Shown: one piece after another, positions 11,259 to 21,998 of the stretch
Layout of the letters: each line of letters starts with the position of its first letter
Numbering within the stretch: the first letter of the stretch is position 1
Assembly (NCBI GenBank): GCA_963682175.1
Contig: OY821772.1
Span: forward strand, 43,422,925-43,486,924
Direction: 5' to 3'
Source of the DNA: Triglochin maritima
Lineage: Eukaryota > Streptophyta > Magnoliopsida > Alismatales > Juncaginaceae
DNA: 64,000 nt
Made by a program: the position numbers and the translations under genes
Notes under the pieces: model-generated
Told to the model about the DNA's origin: nothing
Database searches by the model: none
Seen by the model: the letters and a program-made list of their open reading frames with translations, nothing else

Positions 11259-12489
11259 TGGACCCGAACTACGTGCGACACGAGAGGAGGAAGGTGTCGA
11301 GAAATCGATGACCGAAGCCGGATTGACAACGCTCTTCGACAAACGACCACTCTCGTCTCGTGTCCACGAAAGCATGCACAAAGGTGCACACACAAACCAC
11401 AACTTTCTTTTTTTTTTCTTTTTTTTCTTTTTCAACTGAAGAATGTACGTAGAAGAGAAGACGAGGGAACACAGGAGAGAAAGAATGACTCAGGAGAGAA
11501 GGGAAGAAGTCCTTAAGCTACGGCGGATGGGTACAGGTAGAAGCACACAAGCAAACAAGGCTCAAACAATCCTAAGGTCGCTATAGGTCCTTACAGCTAG
11601 ACGACGCCTAACTGCAAGGTCACACGGCCTCAACACGCCTCACCTCCCTACAACGAGGACCACAAAGCCCAGCAAGTGAGCCAAGATCCGGGGATCTCGT
11701 CTCTCCTACTATCGACAAAGTGGGCAACGCCGATCAGGTCATGACGGTCGGGACCGGATCACTCTCCTAATGCGTCCAAGATCCTTAGGGCCAATGTGTA
11801 CTTGATTTTAAAATTAGGCTCTTGATTAGTGTGGTTTTTGGGGCGAAGGAAAGGGTGATGAAATCCCCCACCTTATCTTTTATGGGAAAGCCCCTCCTTA
11901 GTAGCGTTTTGGAGTCCTAAATCTAGCAATCAACTCTCCAAACAACGCTCAACTCACACTTGTTGCAATGCACTTCCTACTAACTAATGCATGTTCATAT
12001 GAAATACATGAATGAGAGTAGAAGGTGCGTAACTCACGCCAGCTCTCAGCAACAGAAAATAAAGCTAAGATAAAAGACAATCTAAATGCCTAAGTCACAT
12101 ACATGATGCATGCCTTAAACAAGAATAATGCCTAATCTTTTGCTTTGAGTTTTAGGGTCCAAGTTGCTTAAAGGAGGTTTGATTCTTGATCTGGGAATAA
12201 ACTATAGGTCAAGACATGCTAAATCGAGTCCCAGATCACTATAACAGATAAAGAAATACTCCACAAAAATGTAGAGGCGAAATGAAGCTACCAGACCGCC
12301 AGTTGGCGGTTGAATACCGCTGATTGGCGGTCTTCTTCTCTCAGATCACCTCCAAACTTGACCAGATGCTTCCCCTTTTCAATGTGAGTCACCTGCGACA
12401 ACGAAAACTACAAGACAAAAATTAAATCCACTCGACTCGTCCAAACAAGAGTCTGGACTGGCACCTCCCCGGCAACGGCGCCAAAAACT
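11259..12489 (-). other. 5' leader of TR-GAG element 1 with tRNA-Asp primer site and palindromes
   Basis: The primer site is at 12466-12483 (minus strand TGGCGCCGTTGCCGGGGA, complementary to the 3' end of tRNA-Asp), six bases from the 5' LTR. The leader has another palindrome pair at 12294-12332 (GACCGCCAGTTGGCGGT and a partner). Blocks of this leader (about 11580-11900) recur in TR-GAG element 2 at about 21110-21420, suggesting conserved packaging or translation signals. Confidence 0.75.
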
Positions 12490-13902
12490 TGTTGAACGTT
12501 TTAATTTAAACCGCAAGTGCACGGCCGCGATGAAGCGGTGGCAAGTACGGGTCGTCCTCAGGGAGGTGAGTAGTCTCTTGCTTGTACGAAATCAAGTGGC
12601 GAAAAAATGGAGAAGATGATTGATTATGCTAACCTACGCTACACTACTCTAAGAAGTATGAAATGTGAAAGAAGCAAACAAACGATGAAATAAGAACTAA
12701 GCTAAGAACAAAATAGAAGTGCTGGAATTTCAGGAATGGAAAACCCCTAAGGGGTGGAGTGAGTGCACACAAGCAAAGAGGTGGGTGTAGAATACATTCT
12801 TTAAGCACATGAAGGTGGTGTTTATCAAGCATAGGAAGTGTCTAAATGTTATGGCAAAACCTATCAATCTATTCACCAACTTGGTTGATTAACATTTACA
12901 TATGCAAGTTGTTTATTTCAGAACCTAAACAAGCATGAGAGGTGTCTAATCATTTTGGCAAAACTCATCAAGTTATAAATTCTATCCTAAACAAGCAAGC
13001 ATACATTCATGTTTAATCAACACATTGAAATTAAAGCATTCATCCCATTCTCTAATGCATGTATGTACATCTACTTCACCCCCCAAAGGGGATGGAACTA
13101 CTCACTAAACATTACACTAATTATTAAACTATGGAAAGAAAGCATATTAAAACTAAGCTAGAATTAAAAGACGATTAAACTAAAACATGCACAACAATAA
13201 AAGAAGCATAAAACAAACAATGAAACAAACATAAAACTTTATTGATAAAATGACTCACATTAAAAGTAGCATCCTCCTACTTTAGTGTGTGCTTCAAGGC
13301 CTCACTTCTAGTAGGAAGAATAGCCACTTAAAATATGGAGTGATTACAAAAGGAGGTGAAGAGTTCTATTTATAGGCATGGAAAAAGCTAATCCGGGACA
13401 ATCCCCCGATGTGGGACTAAACAGATACCACAAATAGCCTAAACAAACATTAATACACGTCCAGGAGAAAAATTGGTGGATTTGGGCCCAAAGTGACCGC
13501 CAATTGGCGGTCTTGGACCGCTAATTGGCGGTCCAAATTTTCCGGATCGAGTTGAATCTTGTTCCGGGCTTTGCTTGGTGTATTTGGTGGTCTTGGATGC
13601 ATCTACTTTGTTTATTGGAGCTCCGACCCGAATCCAATTGCTAAAATACTCCCCATGATGTTGTGGAGTATTCTGTTTTGCTCTTAGGTCCTTCTGTCTT
13701 GCGTTCAGGTCCTTCTCCCTTGCATCTTGGTCCCCAGATCTCACAATCCAGTCCTTTTTCCCAGCTTTTGGGTCCTTTTATGTTTCATCTCTTCAAACCT
13801 ATTTATTCCTGAAAACTAAACATAAAACTCGTGACATAGCATTGTTTAGGTGAAAGATAATGGATATAAGATACAAATATGAGCATGAAATGATGTCAAT
13901 CA
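12490..13902 (-). repeat. TR-GAG element 1, 5' LTR
   Basis: The same 1413-bp repeat as 5219-6631. The minus-strand TATA box is at 13367-13374 and the palindrome pair at 13495-13534. It drives the element because the primer site lies beside its inner end. Confidence 0.92.
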
Positions 13903-15051
13903 GCATCCTAAGCGGAACCAGGAATTCTGTCCTGTGCAAAACGGTCGACTGAAAGAGACACTCGGTCGACCGTTTCCTCAAGGGAATCGGTCGACCGTTG
14001 TGACAACCGGTCGACCGCTTCCACAAGGAAAACGGTCGACCGAAAGTGACAGCTCGGTCGACCGCTTCCACAAGGGAATCGGTCGACCGAAGCATCTGCA
14101 ACGGTCGAACTATTTGCGCAACACAATATTTCCTACCAGTCTACCGAAGGTCTAAAACCGGTCGACCGAAACGAGGTCAAAATCCGAAGTCTGGTCAACA
14201 TCAAAATCCAATCTATCGGTCGACCGACTCAGGGGTCTCGGTCGAACGAAAACTTACATGGTCAACCTAATATTTTCTACGTCATCAACGGTCGACCGAA
14301 AACACTAGCATCCTACCGGTACACTTAAGTTCCGGTCGACCGAACAAAGGGAACCAGTCGACCGAAACACAACAGACATGCAAATAACACTAAGTTCGGT
14401 CGACCGTCCAAGGGACCCGGTCGACCGACAGACGTCTTCAACCTCGCACCAGCCGAGGTTTTGACGCCCAAACTCGTCACCGACGAGGTCTCCGATCTCC
14501 CACGACCTACCAAAACATCACCCCAACGCGGGTGATCACTATAGGCCTCTAATGCAAGAACTTGGCATACCTCTTGCGACGAACAACGACTTCACCGGAG
14601 CTCCAACGACGCCTCCGGACTGCAACCTCACGCACCTCCTCCTTGTGCCCTCTTCCCACCACGTTCTTGCACCCCTTGCCTCGCGCGCCTTGCTCTGCAA
14701 CCCTCACCACCGGAGCTCAAAGATCAAAATGAGGAAATGGATGGGTGGAGAGAAGAAAAGTTGAAGAAGAAGAAAAGAAGGGAAGAAGGAACGTGAGAGA
14801 GAGTGAGAAGGGAAGAGAGAAGGATGAGTTTTCTCCAAGCAAACCAGCCCATCACTCCCCGCCATGCACCTATCCTCCCTAGCCCATCACTTCCTCCAAC
14901 ACCACCACCATGCACCTACACCATAGCCAAGCCTCATTCACGTCATTCCACCCTCACTTCCACTGTTCTTCCCCCAACTCCCAAGCAAACACCACCAATA
15001 AGCTCTCTTAATCACCATTAGCCTACAAAAAGGATTAGGGTCATTTCAACA
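13903..15051 (-). repeat. LTR-C copy 2, remaining part
   Basis: Starts with the second GCATC and continues the LTR broken at 5213. GGAACCAGGAATTC at about 13916 matches the reverse complement of about 62288-62303 in LTR-C copy 3. It contains the inverted-repeat array and a purine- and pyrimidine-rich stretch, ending near 15051 with TTTCAACA. The 73- and 74-codon ORFs crossing the array are not gene-like. Confidence 0.7.
13939..14431. repeat. CGGTCGACCG inverted-repeat array in LTR-C copy 2
   Basis: I count 16 copies of (T/A/C)CGGTCGACCG(A/T/C), or one- to two-base variants, in about 490 bp at centre-to-centre spacings of roughly 20-60 bp. Spacer sequences differ from each other. Here the centre is almost always TCGA (a SalI site), unlike LTR-A. 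Confidence 0.9.
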
Positions 15052-15537
15052 AGTGAGTCCAAACTCCAAATGTAGACCCCCCAGAGTTTAATATCAAATC
15101 ATGAATGATAAAAGGTTACGTGCTGTGTTTGATTGATTCCATTCCTAGAGTATCTAAAGTTCCCTGCAAAGTTGTTCGGTTGTTTCCAACATCCCATATG
15201 CCTAATCACATATGAAAAGTCGAATAGTATTTGACAGTAGATGTTTGAGTTTTGACACTGAATTGTTAAATGTCATCCGTAAATTACTTAAATTGTCTAT
15301 ACCAATTATCGTTTTGTTATTCTTACATTTCTACTTATATATCTATTCATTTCACTCTCCAACCATCACTCTCACTTCATCTTCCTAAAACTCATAAAAA
15401 ACAATATCTCGGATGCTAGGAAAGGAGCCAACGGACGCCCCGATGCACTCGAATAATGTAAAAATTCTCATTTATTTTAAGTTAACAAAACAAATGGAGG
15501 AGGCGTCCCCAGGAGGGCTCCCGCGGACGCCCTTTTT

Positions 15538-15900
15538 TAAGGTAATAAATTTTAATTTTAATTGTTGCTTAAATTGATTAATTAGTTAATTAAATTATTA
15601 ATTTTTATAATTAGTTAAATCGAATAATTAGGTATAATTGTTAGTTAAATTGATTAATTAGTAAATTAAATTGTTTAATTGTTATAATTAGTTAAATTGA
15701 ATAATTAGTTATAATTGTTAGTTAAATTGATTATTAAGTTAATAATTAGTTAAATTGATTAATTGTTATAATTAGTTACATTGATTGATTAATTAGTTTA
15801 ATTAATTAATTGATTATAATTAGTTTCATTGATTGATCAATTTTATAAATTTAGTAATTTAAATCCATTAACAAAAATTTATTTCGAAAATTGAATTAAT
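15538..15900. repeat. AT-rich low-complexity repeat of TTAGTTAAATTGATTAAT type
   Basis: A run of related short units (AATTAGTTAAATTGA and variants) within the left subterminal part of MULE copy A. Copy B has only a short equivalent near 59640-59750, so the run has expanded in copy A. Confidence 0.7.
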
Positions 15901-16369
15901 AGTCACCAGCTTACCGTGGAGGAAAAGAGAAATCAATTTCCTTACGCGTTGTATATAGGTTAGATGATGATTCAACTCCTCGTCATCCACGTAGAAGGGG
16001 TATATCTGCTTCGGTTAGGAGAGAGAGGGAGAGTTTACGTCTTCGTCAGACACGTAAGGATTCCTTCGATGATGAGGATGTTTCGGATCAAGTGGAGAGT
16101 GACGACGATGAGAGCGATGAAGGCCGGTTGGGGTTGGAGGAGGAGAGGTCGGGGGAGTATGGTAGAGGACGGAGGCGACATGGTAGTTCTTCTACTGCTG
16201 AGTGGATGATTCGAAAGGGTAGAGGTGGTAGGTTTGTGACTGGTGATTCGAGTTCGTGCACTGTAGATGCCCGAACTCAGAAGAAGAAGAGGGTTGTGGA
16301 CGATTCATGGATCGTAGATGCACTGTAGATGCCCGGTGGTCCTTTAGGTGGGAGCGTCATTCCTAGTTA

Positions 16370-17887
16370 CAAGGTGTAGGATCGTGTGGGTTATGGGTCC
16401 ACTAATCACTTTGAATCTAATCCCTAATTAATTAAACAATAAACGCAGCGGAAACAAATTTAAAAAGCAAGTAGGGAAATTAACAGAAAATGCAAACCAC
16501 AAGAGACGCGTCGGTTTTTATAGAGGTTCGGCACCCCACCCGGGTCCTAGTCCTCTCTTGTAAGCTCCGCTCGACTCCGCGAGCTCCGCCTACGTCTTCA
16601 CTAACCACTCCCCGTTCCGGGCCGGGAGAGAACGCCTTTACACCACAAGCAACGCGAACAACCCTCGCTTGCTTGAATTCTTCCTCTCACAATCCGAGAG
16701 GGACACTTCGGGCTTTCACCGAAGTCCTTGCTTCTTTTGACAACTCTTGTAACTGAGTGGGATTCACTCTCTAATTGAGCACACTTTGAGTAGGATGAGT
16801 ATATGATCAAGTGTGTGAAGTTTAGGCTTAAAGAGTGTAGAATTGGGAGCTTTGAGGATTGAGGTTTCTCTCTTAATGTATTGGGACAATTGGAGTTGGA
16901 GAGTTGTGTTAACAACAAGACTTGATCCTCTATTTATAAGCTCCTAAGGTTTTCTAGCCGTTAGGGATAGATTTGATTGGGTTTTGTGCAAGATACACAA
17001 AGCAGAAAATCGGGCTGCAAATCTGTCCATAACCGGTCGACCGAAACTACTAAACCGGTCGACCGTTCACTTGATTTCAAGGAGAACGGTCGAACAAAAG
17101 AATATTCGGTCGGACAAACGAGCTAGAACTTAACTCTACTTAAGTGAATCGGTCGAACCAAAGTACGGGGCGGTCGACCGATAAGGGGATTCGGTTGAGA
17201 CAAAGGTCAATCGGTCGAACGAGAAATGTGTCGACCGATAGCAGGGAATTTGGTTTCTGAAAATATGTTCAACCGGTCGACCGAATCAAGGTCGTCGTTC
17301 GACCGGTTACCGAATGTATTTTGGGGTTAAGTTTGTTTTATACGAATACGACCGTTATAGGAATACGACAAGAAAAACGGTCATATTAAAATCCGGGATC
17401 GGTCGACCGAAAAGGTATAACCGGTCGACCGGTAGAGTTCGGTAAAATCACTGTGGAGAGTCTGTTATAAACCGGTCGAACTGAGAACTGGTTCGGTCGA
17501 CCGGTTCACACAGGAAATCTGGGTTTAAGTTTATAAGTGATTTCCGACTAAGGTTTGGGTGATCTAATGAAGTCCAAATAATGTGAAATTTTGTGTGTGA
17601 CTTCTCTAAGGAACCTAGTGTGTATGTGATTGGTTTTTAACCCTTGTATGCTCAATTTACACATGTTCCTAAGACTCAAAATAAATCAAGGTTACATGTC
17701 TTCGATTTAGCTTTAATTACATGTCTTGACTTCATTTCCTTCTTTCTTGAGTCTTGATCACCTGTAGAGGTTAGCACAATACAATATACATGCAATGCAA
17801 TATGTGTGCTACTCTACATCATCATAATTAAGATTAGGTTAATTAAATCATCAAAACCTAGATTAAGGCCAAAAAGCCAACACAAGG
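16370..17887 (-). mobile_element. Solo LTR of the LTR-B copia family, TSD CAAGG
   Basis: The LTR is 16375-17882, from TGTAGGATCGTGTGGG to AAAAAGCCAACA, flanked by CAAGG at 16370-16374 and 17883-17887. No internal sequence remains, as expected after LTR-LTR recombination. Removing it restores the mobile domain reading (..PSYKG then HIARR..). A minus-strand TATA box is at 16931-16938. It matches the LTRs at 32921 and 36883. Confidence 0.92.
17034..17505. repeat. CGGTCGACCG inverted-repeat array in the LTR-B solo LTR
   Basis: About a dozen copies of CGGTCGACCG or variants (GGTCGAAC, GGTCGGAC) starting about 100 bp upstream of the minus-strand TATA box at 16931-16938. More copies carry single-base changes than in the intact LTR-B element, consistent with greater age. 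Confidence 0.85.
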
Positions 17888-18298
17888 GTCACATCGCCAG
17901 ACGCATTTGAGAGGACGATGATCGGAAGGTTCTGAAGTGCCATAAACGACACAGAGCATGTTCTACATTGCAGGGTTGACGCCCAGTTTTGAGTGATGAC
18001 TGCATCAAGACCCTAACTGATAGCGGATTGAGTCACTTGCCTTCCAGTATGTTCCCCTGCCTTGACATGCTGTTGATATCTGCGTTTGTGGAGTGGTGGC
18101 AGCCTGACACCAACACTTTCCACATGCCTTTCGGAGAGACGACGATCATGTTGCTTGACGTGTTACATATCCTGCGCATTCATGTTGAGGGTCGTTTGGT
18201 AAGATCATTCCACATCTCCAGAAATGGTAAGTCTATCAACATATGAGAAGTTATCACGTCAATCCGTTCAGACACTACAAGATGAAAAAATAGCAAAG

Positions 18299-20125
18299 TT
18301 ATATATAATAACTGGAGAACATGTTTACTGGAGAGAAAAACCAACAAAGTAATAATAATAACAGAAAACATGTCCTCATACCAGATCTTGTACTCATGCT
18401 TACGGACGATCGAGATGAACTAGAAGATCGATCACGACATCGCTCAACATACTCAAAGGTACTTGGGTCCCGACGTGTCAACTTTCCACTTGTTCGACCT
18501 CGCACCTTAGTATTTTCTGCGGGCTCTAGATAGTTCGACTGATCGAGGTGTAATTGCGCGTATAACATATGAGACGCACTACGAATTACTGTAGGGTCGC
18601 TCCCTGAAATCTCATCAACGAGGTTCCGAAAATGCTCGACGTCTTGTGTTGATTGATCCACAAACTCTGGTATGTCGACTCATTCTCCAATGATAAGTGT
18701 TTTCCATAATGAATGAATCTGCTCTAAATAAATTTCTTCACCTGACTCAATACAACTGCGTATGGTATATGCAGAAAGAATCCCATCTGAAGTCAAAAAA
18801 GCACACCCACAGTTATATTCAACTTCATCACTTAAGTCCTGCATTCTATTGAACTCCTCCAACAACAATGTCAAGCAGTGATGCGAAACTCAACCATTTA
18901 TATGCTGATATAAAGGATTTCTGAAGTTAGTGTAATTTTGACGTCTTGAATCTTCAAAAAAATTGAATATTTGTTAGCTACATTTCAATAGCCGTGGTCG
19001 AAAAAAGTGTCCAGAGTTGCAGTCGTTGAAGTAATACAGTCTTTCAGTGCCGCATGAGCATTTTCGACCCTACAGTTCGTAGTGTTGCCGAAATGAAGTA
19101 CTTTGTTCGTCCAATTCAACACAAAATTTTCTTTATGCACTAACCACGTCCCGTCCACATACTCTGTGAGTGCCGGAAAAACTCTATACACATCTCTCAG
19201 AAGAGACAACTTTATTATACTCGGACTATGAACTAGAAAGTATGACTTTCCTCCACCGTCTACACTTAAAACCCTCTGCTGTCTGCTTGTTCTTGTCGAA
19301 TACGTGGTATGCGTAATTGTATACGTCTTTGTTGATATGTCAGGTGCGAAGTAAATGAGCAGAGTTAAGGAAAAACTTCTCTCACTGGTCGCATAAAGCC
19401 TAACTCCCGGTTCGTTATTATTACAGTCGGGTTGACAGTATTCAATAACAGATTTCAGAACTTCTCCAACACCCACCGGTAACTAGACTCGGTATCATCC
19501 TTCATAATTGCACAACCTATTAAGAAGTTCATGTTTGTTGATGTCATCCCAACCATCTTGAGCAAAGTCATCTTGTACTTGTTCGTTTTGTACGTCGAAT
19601 CCATGCAAATTATTGAAGGGTATGTACATAACAACTGAACTGACGTTGGATGTGCCAATATTGTGTGAGTGACGATATTAGTTTCTTCATCCGCCAGAAT
19701 CCAATACAAGTACTGTTACTTCTCTGCCTGATGTAGAAACTGCTGAGCGGTATTTCTGACTTCATATTTCATCTACCTCATGTATTCTCTACAGTTATAA
19801 ATGTGTCTCTGATTCGGATTATCCTCCGGGAATTTCTCATTTACCGCCAACAAGATGTTACGTGATTTCGCTTGCCTCAGTCATCTCACGAACAATTTTC
19901 TTTGGCTCAGGATTAAAACCGCTGATCTTTCGGTGACCCTATGGATAAACTGCAAGTTTGTGGTTGTGCTGACCATGAGTACTATTAGAAACTATGACTC
20001 ATCCATCACGCTTTCGTAGCTCGACCACCTTTATCAAAAAAGACACCCGCAACCCTTTCTTTTCGTATTCTTCCGTATTGCAATATCAATATCCTGGGAA
20101 TCCATTTCATTTTCGTGATCGCATC
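18299..20125 (-). pseudogene. MULE transposase (FAR1-like), C-terminal two thirds, copy A
   Basis: Read on the minus strand from 20125 down. The N-terminal FAR1-like zinc-binding region appears as RKNTKRKGCG and VIVSNSTHGQHNH. The DDE core follows at 19709-19455 (SIICMDSTYKTNKYKMTLLK, VGMTSTNMNFLIGCAIM), then WLVHKENFVLNWTNKVLHFGNTTNCRVENAHAALK at about 19150-19030, split between frames, and a Cys-containing region with CGCAFLTSDG (18880-18680). The C-terminal tail has KLTRRDPSTFEYV (about 18480). This is the order in plant FAR1/MULE transposases, which cut and paste the element through its terminal inverted repeats. At least five frameshifts or stops separate the pieces, so no active protein can be made. 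The remaining N-terminal exon is displaced to 23956-24140 by the intervening insertions. Confidence 0.8.
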
Positions 20126-20868
20126 GTACTCTCCTCACATTCACGTAATTTCTGCGACATTTGACTCACTTGCAGTGTCATATTTTGTATGGACTGTTGA
20201 GTGGTTTCCATGAACGTAAGGAAAGTTTGTTTCAAGGAATCAGGTATGCGGTCAACGATGAGGTCCAAGTCAGAGCTTGGGAAATTTTGAGGTTGGGTGT
20301 TGATTGGCTGAGAATGAGTCCAATGATTTGGAGTGGGGTGTTGGTAGAATTCTGGGTATTCGGGAGGAGGATACTGGGGTGAACATGAAGTACAAGAATT
20401 TGAATAAGAATTGTCTCCCCATGAATCCATCACTCTCGGGTTGTACGCGGATGCGTAATGGTCACATTGAGCATTTTGGGAAAAGGTATGCTCATACTCA
20501 GGCTCAGAGGGAACATAAGGACATTCCCCGATAACATGACCACTCAACCCACAACAGTCGCACGGTACGGCTACTGGAGCCGCCGGTGCACTCATGTCGT
20601 CTGCCATACGCATGAAAGAGGCCAAAGTTTGTTGTAATATCTCAGTTTGTTGACCAGCATATGATCCGACATAACTAGATTGTGGTCTAGCAGTCGGTGC
20701 CTCTCTCATGTTACCCCAATATGAAGACTGCTCAGTCACAAAATTGCGATCGTCCCAACCATACAGGGTGTTAGTCTGAGCCCCCCCAGGTTGCATGGGT
20801 CTGGAGTACCAGGGAGAATCGTCCTGGTCCCAACAATGATATGGATGGTCGCCCATGTAACCATCCAT
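20107..20868 (-). pseudogene. Gag N-terminal fragment of TR-GAG element 2, fused to MULE sequence
   Basis: The 253-codon ORF carries the zinc knuckle CDCCGLSGHVIGEC (CX2CX4HX4C) at roughly residues 102-115, a P/Q/Y-rich linker with CSPQYPPPEYPEF, and a helical stretch (IQNMTLQVSQMSQKLRECEE) like element 1's region after its knuckle. The upstream gag core domain is lacking in this frame, although the leader and LTR are present. The last residues (STMRSRK) come from the adjacent MULE, so the ORF crosses the breakpoint near 20126. No protease remains. It was recognised by knuckle pattern and position and not by close sequence identity. Confidence 0.7.
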
Positions 20869-21800
20869 CTCAACAAAGAACTCTCGAGTCGATCACTCTC
20901 ACCACCACGAGGCCAAGCTCGCAAAAAGTGCTCGACTCGACCCTAAAACACTATTAGAGAGTGTAAAGGGGAGGAGACTATAACGTAGAAGAAGGTGAGA
21001 AGAAGATGACTCAGAGGAGAAGGGAAAAATCCCTAAAGCTAGCGTGGGTAGAGGGATCAGGAAGAAGCCTAACTAGCAAGCACGGCTCAAACAATGAAAG
21101 GCAATGGGTCCTTAGGCTAGACGACGCCTAACTTCGAGGTCACTAGGCTCGACACGTCTCACCTCCCTACAACGAGGACCACAATGCCCAGCAAGTGATA
21201 CCAGATCCGGAGATCCAGTACCTCCTACTATCGACAAGGTAGGCAACACCGATCAGGTCATGACGGTCTCAACTAGATTACTCTCCTAGTGCGCCCGCAA
21301 TCCTAGGGCCAATGTCTACTTGCTTTTAGTTAAGGCTTTATTAAGAGTGATTTTTGGGGCCAAGGAAAGGGTGATGAAATCCCCCACCTTATCTTTTATG
21401 GGACAGCCCCTCCTTAGTAGCGATTTAATCCTAGATCTAGCAATCAATCGCTCCAATCAAACGCTCTCTCACTCTTGTCCTGATGCACCTTACTAACTAA
21501 TGCATGAACGAAACATGCATGAATGAGGGATGTGGGTGCACGTACCTCACGCCAGCAATCAACGACAAAATGTAAAGCAAAAAAAAGACAAATGCATGCA
21601 AGGTCTACCAATGGTGCATGACCTAGATGGCAAGAAGTCTAATCTTTTGCTTTGAGTTTTATGGTCCAAGTTGATTAAAGGGGATTGAAATTAAATCTGG
21701 GAGCAAACTAAAGACCACAGCATGCAAAATTGGGCTCCCAGATAACTAAAGTAAAGTAATAAACCACTAGAAGAAATTTGAGAGCAGGAAGCCCTTACCA

Positions 21801-21839
21801 GGCCGCCAATTGGCGGTCTCCAACCGCTGATTGGCGGTC
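21801..21839. repeat. Palindrome pair in the TR-GAG element 2 leader
   Basis: GGCCGCCAATTGGCGGTC at 21801-21818 and ACCGCTGATTGGCGGTC at about 21823-21839, in the same leader position as the pair at 12294-12332 of element 1. Confidence 0.8.
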
Positions 21840-21998
21840 TCTTTGTGGCTTCTGTTGCTCAAACTTTCCCAGTAGCCTCCCCTTGATGCTCTGGTTCCCT
21901 GAAACTAAACAAAACTGGAAACAAAAAATCAAAAACCCCTCGAATCGTTCAAACCAAGGTCTGGACAGAGCACCTCCCCGGCAACGGCGCCAAAAACT

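Larger units (their letters stand above)
5219..13902 (-). mobile_element. Complete non-autonomous Ty3-type LTR retrotransposon with gag-protease only (TR-GAG-like, Athila/Tat relative)
   Basis: Two 1413-bp LTRs (5219-6631 and 12490-13902) flank 5.86 kb of internal sequence and are bordered by TSD GCATC. The LTRs are almost identical; I noticed only two substitutions (near 5806/13076 and near 6300/13571). The element reads on the minus strand: tRNA-Asp primer site at 12466-12483, gag-protease ORF at 8268-11258, purine tract at 6632-6645. The internal DNA after the ORF (6632-8267) contains no reverse transcriptase, RNase H or integrase motif in any frame. This fits the TR-GAG class of plant elements, which supply Gag but need a partner's polymerase. 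Gag type and primer point to the Athila/Tat side of Ty3. Near-identical LTRs and an uninterrupted ORF mean a recent insertion. It split LTR-C copy 2. Confidence 0.93.
15925..18246 (+). pseudogene. Plant mobile domain (MAIN-like) gene of MULE copy A, split by a solo LTR
   Basis: The first part, open from about 15925 to 16326, reads through RRRGISASVRRERESLR and an acidic stretch (VESDDDESDEG) to DDSWIV; copy B has the same (RKRGISASVRREMDS, SDEVESDDG). A stop follows, then PGGPLGGSVIPSYKG up to the LTR insertion. After the LTR the frame resumes with HIARRI, and at 17989-18246 encodes MFPCLDMLLISAFVEWWQP and FHMPFGETTIMLLDV. That is the plant mobile domain signature (FVERW-x-P, FHLPFGE-T-x-L-DV) also present in MAIN and MAIL proteins. 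The domain's C-terminal half, preserved in copy B, is deleted here. Host relatives act in meristem maintenance and silencing; MULE-borne forms have no established role. Stops, a frameshift near 17950 and the LTR make this copy dead. Confidence 0.75.

Noticed and set aside
11259..11435. N-terminal extension of the gag ORF starting with a lysine run
   Set aside because: The lysines come from an A-rich tract in the leader; the methionine at 11258 begins the part resembling Gag.
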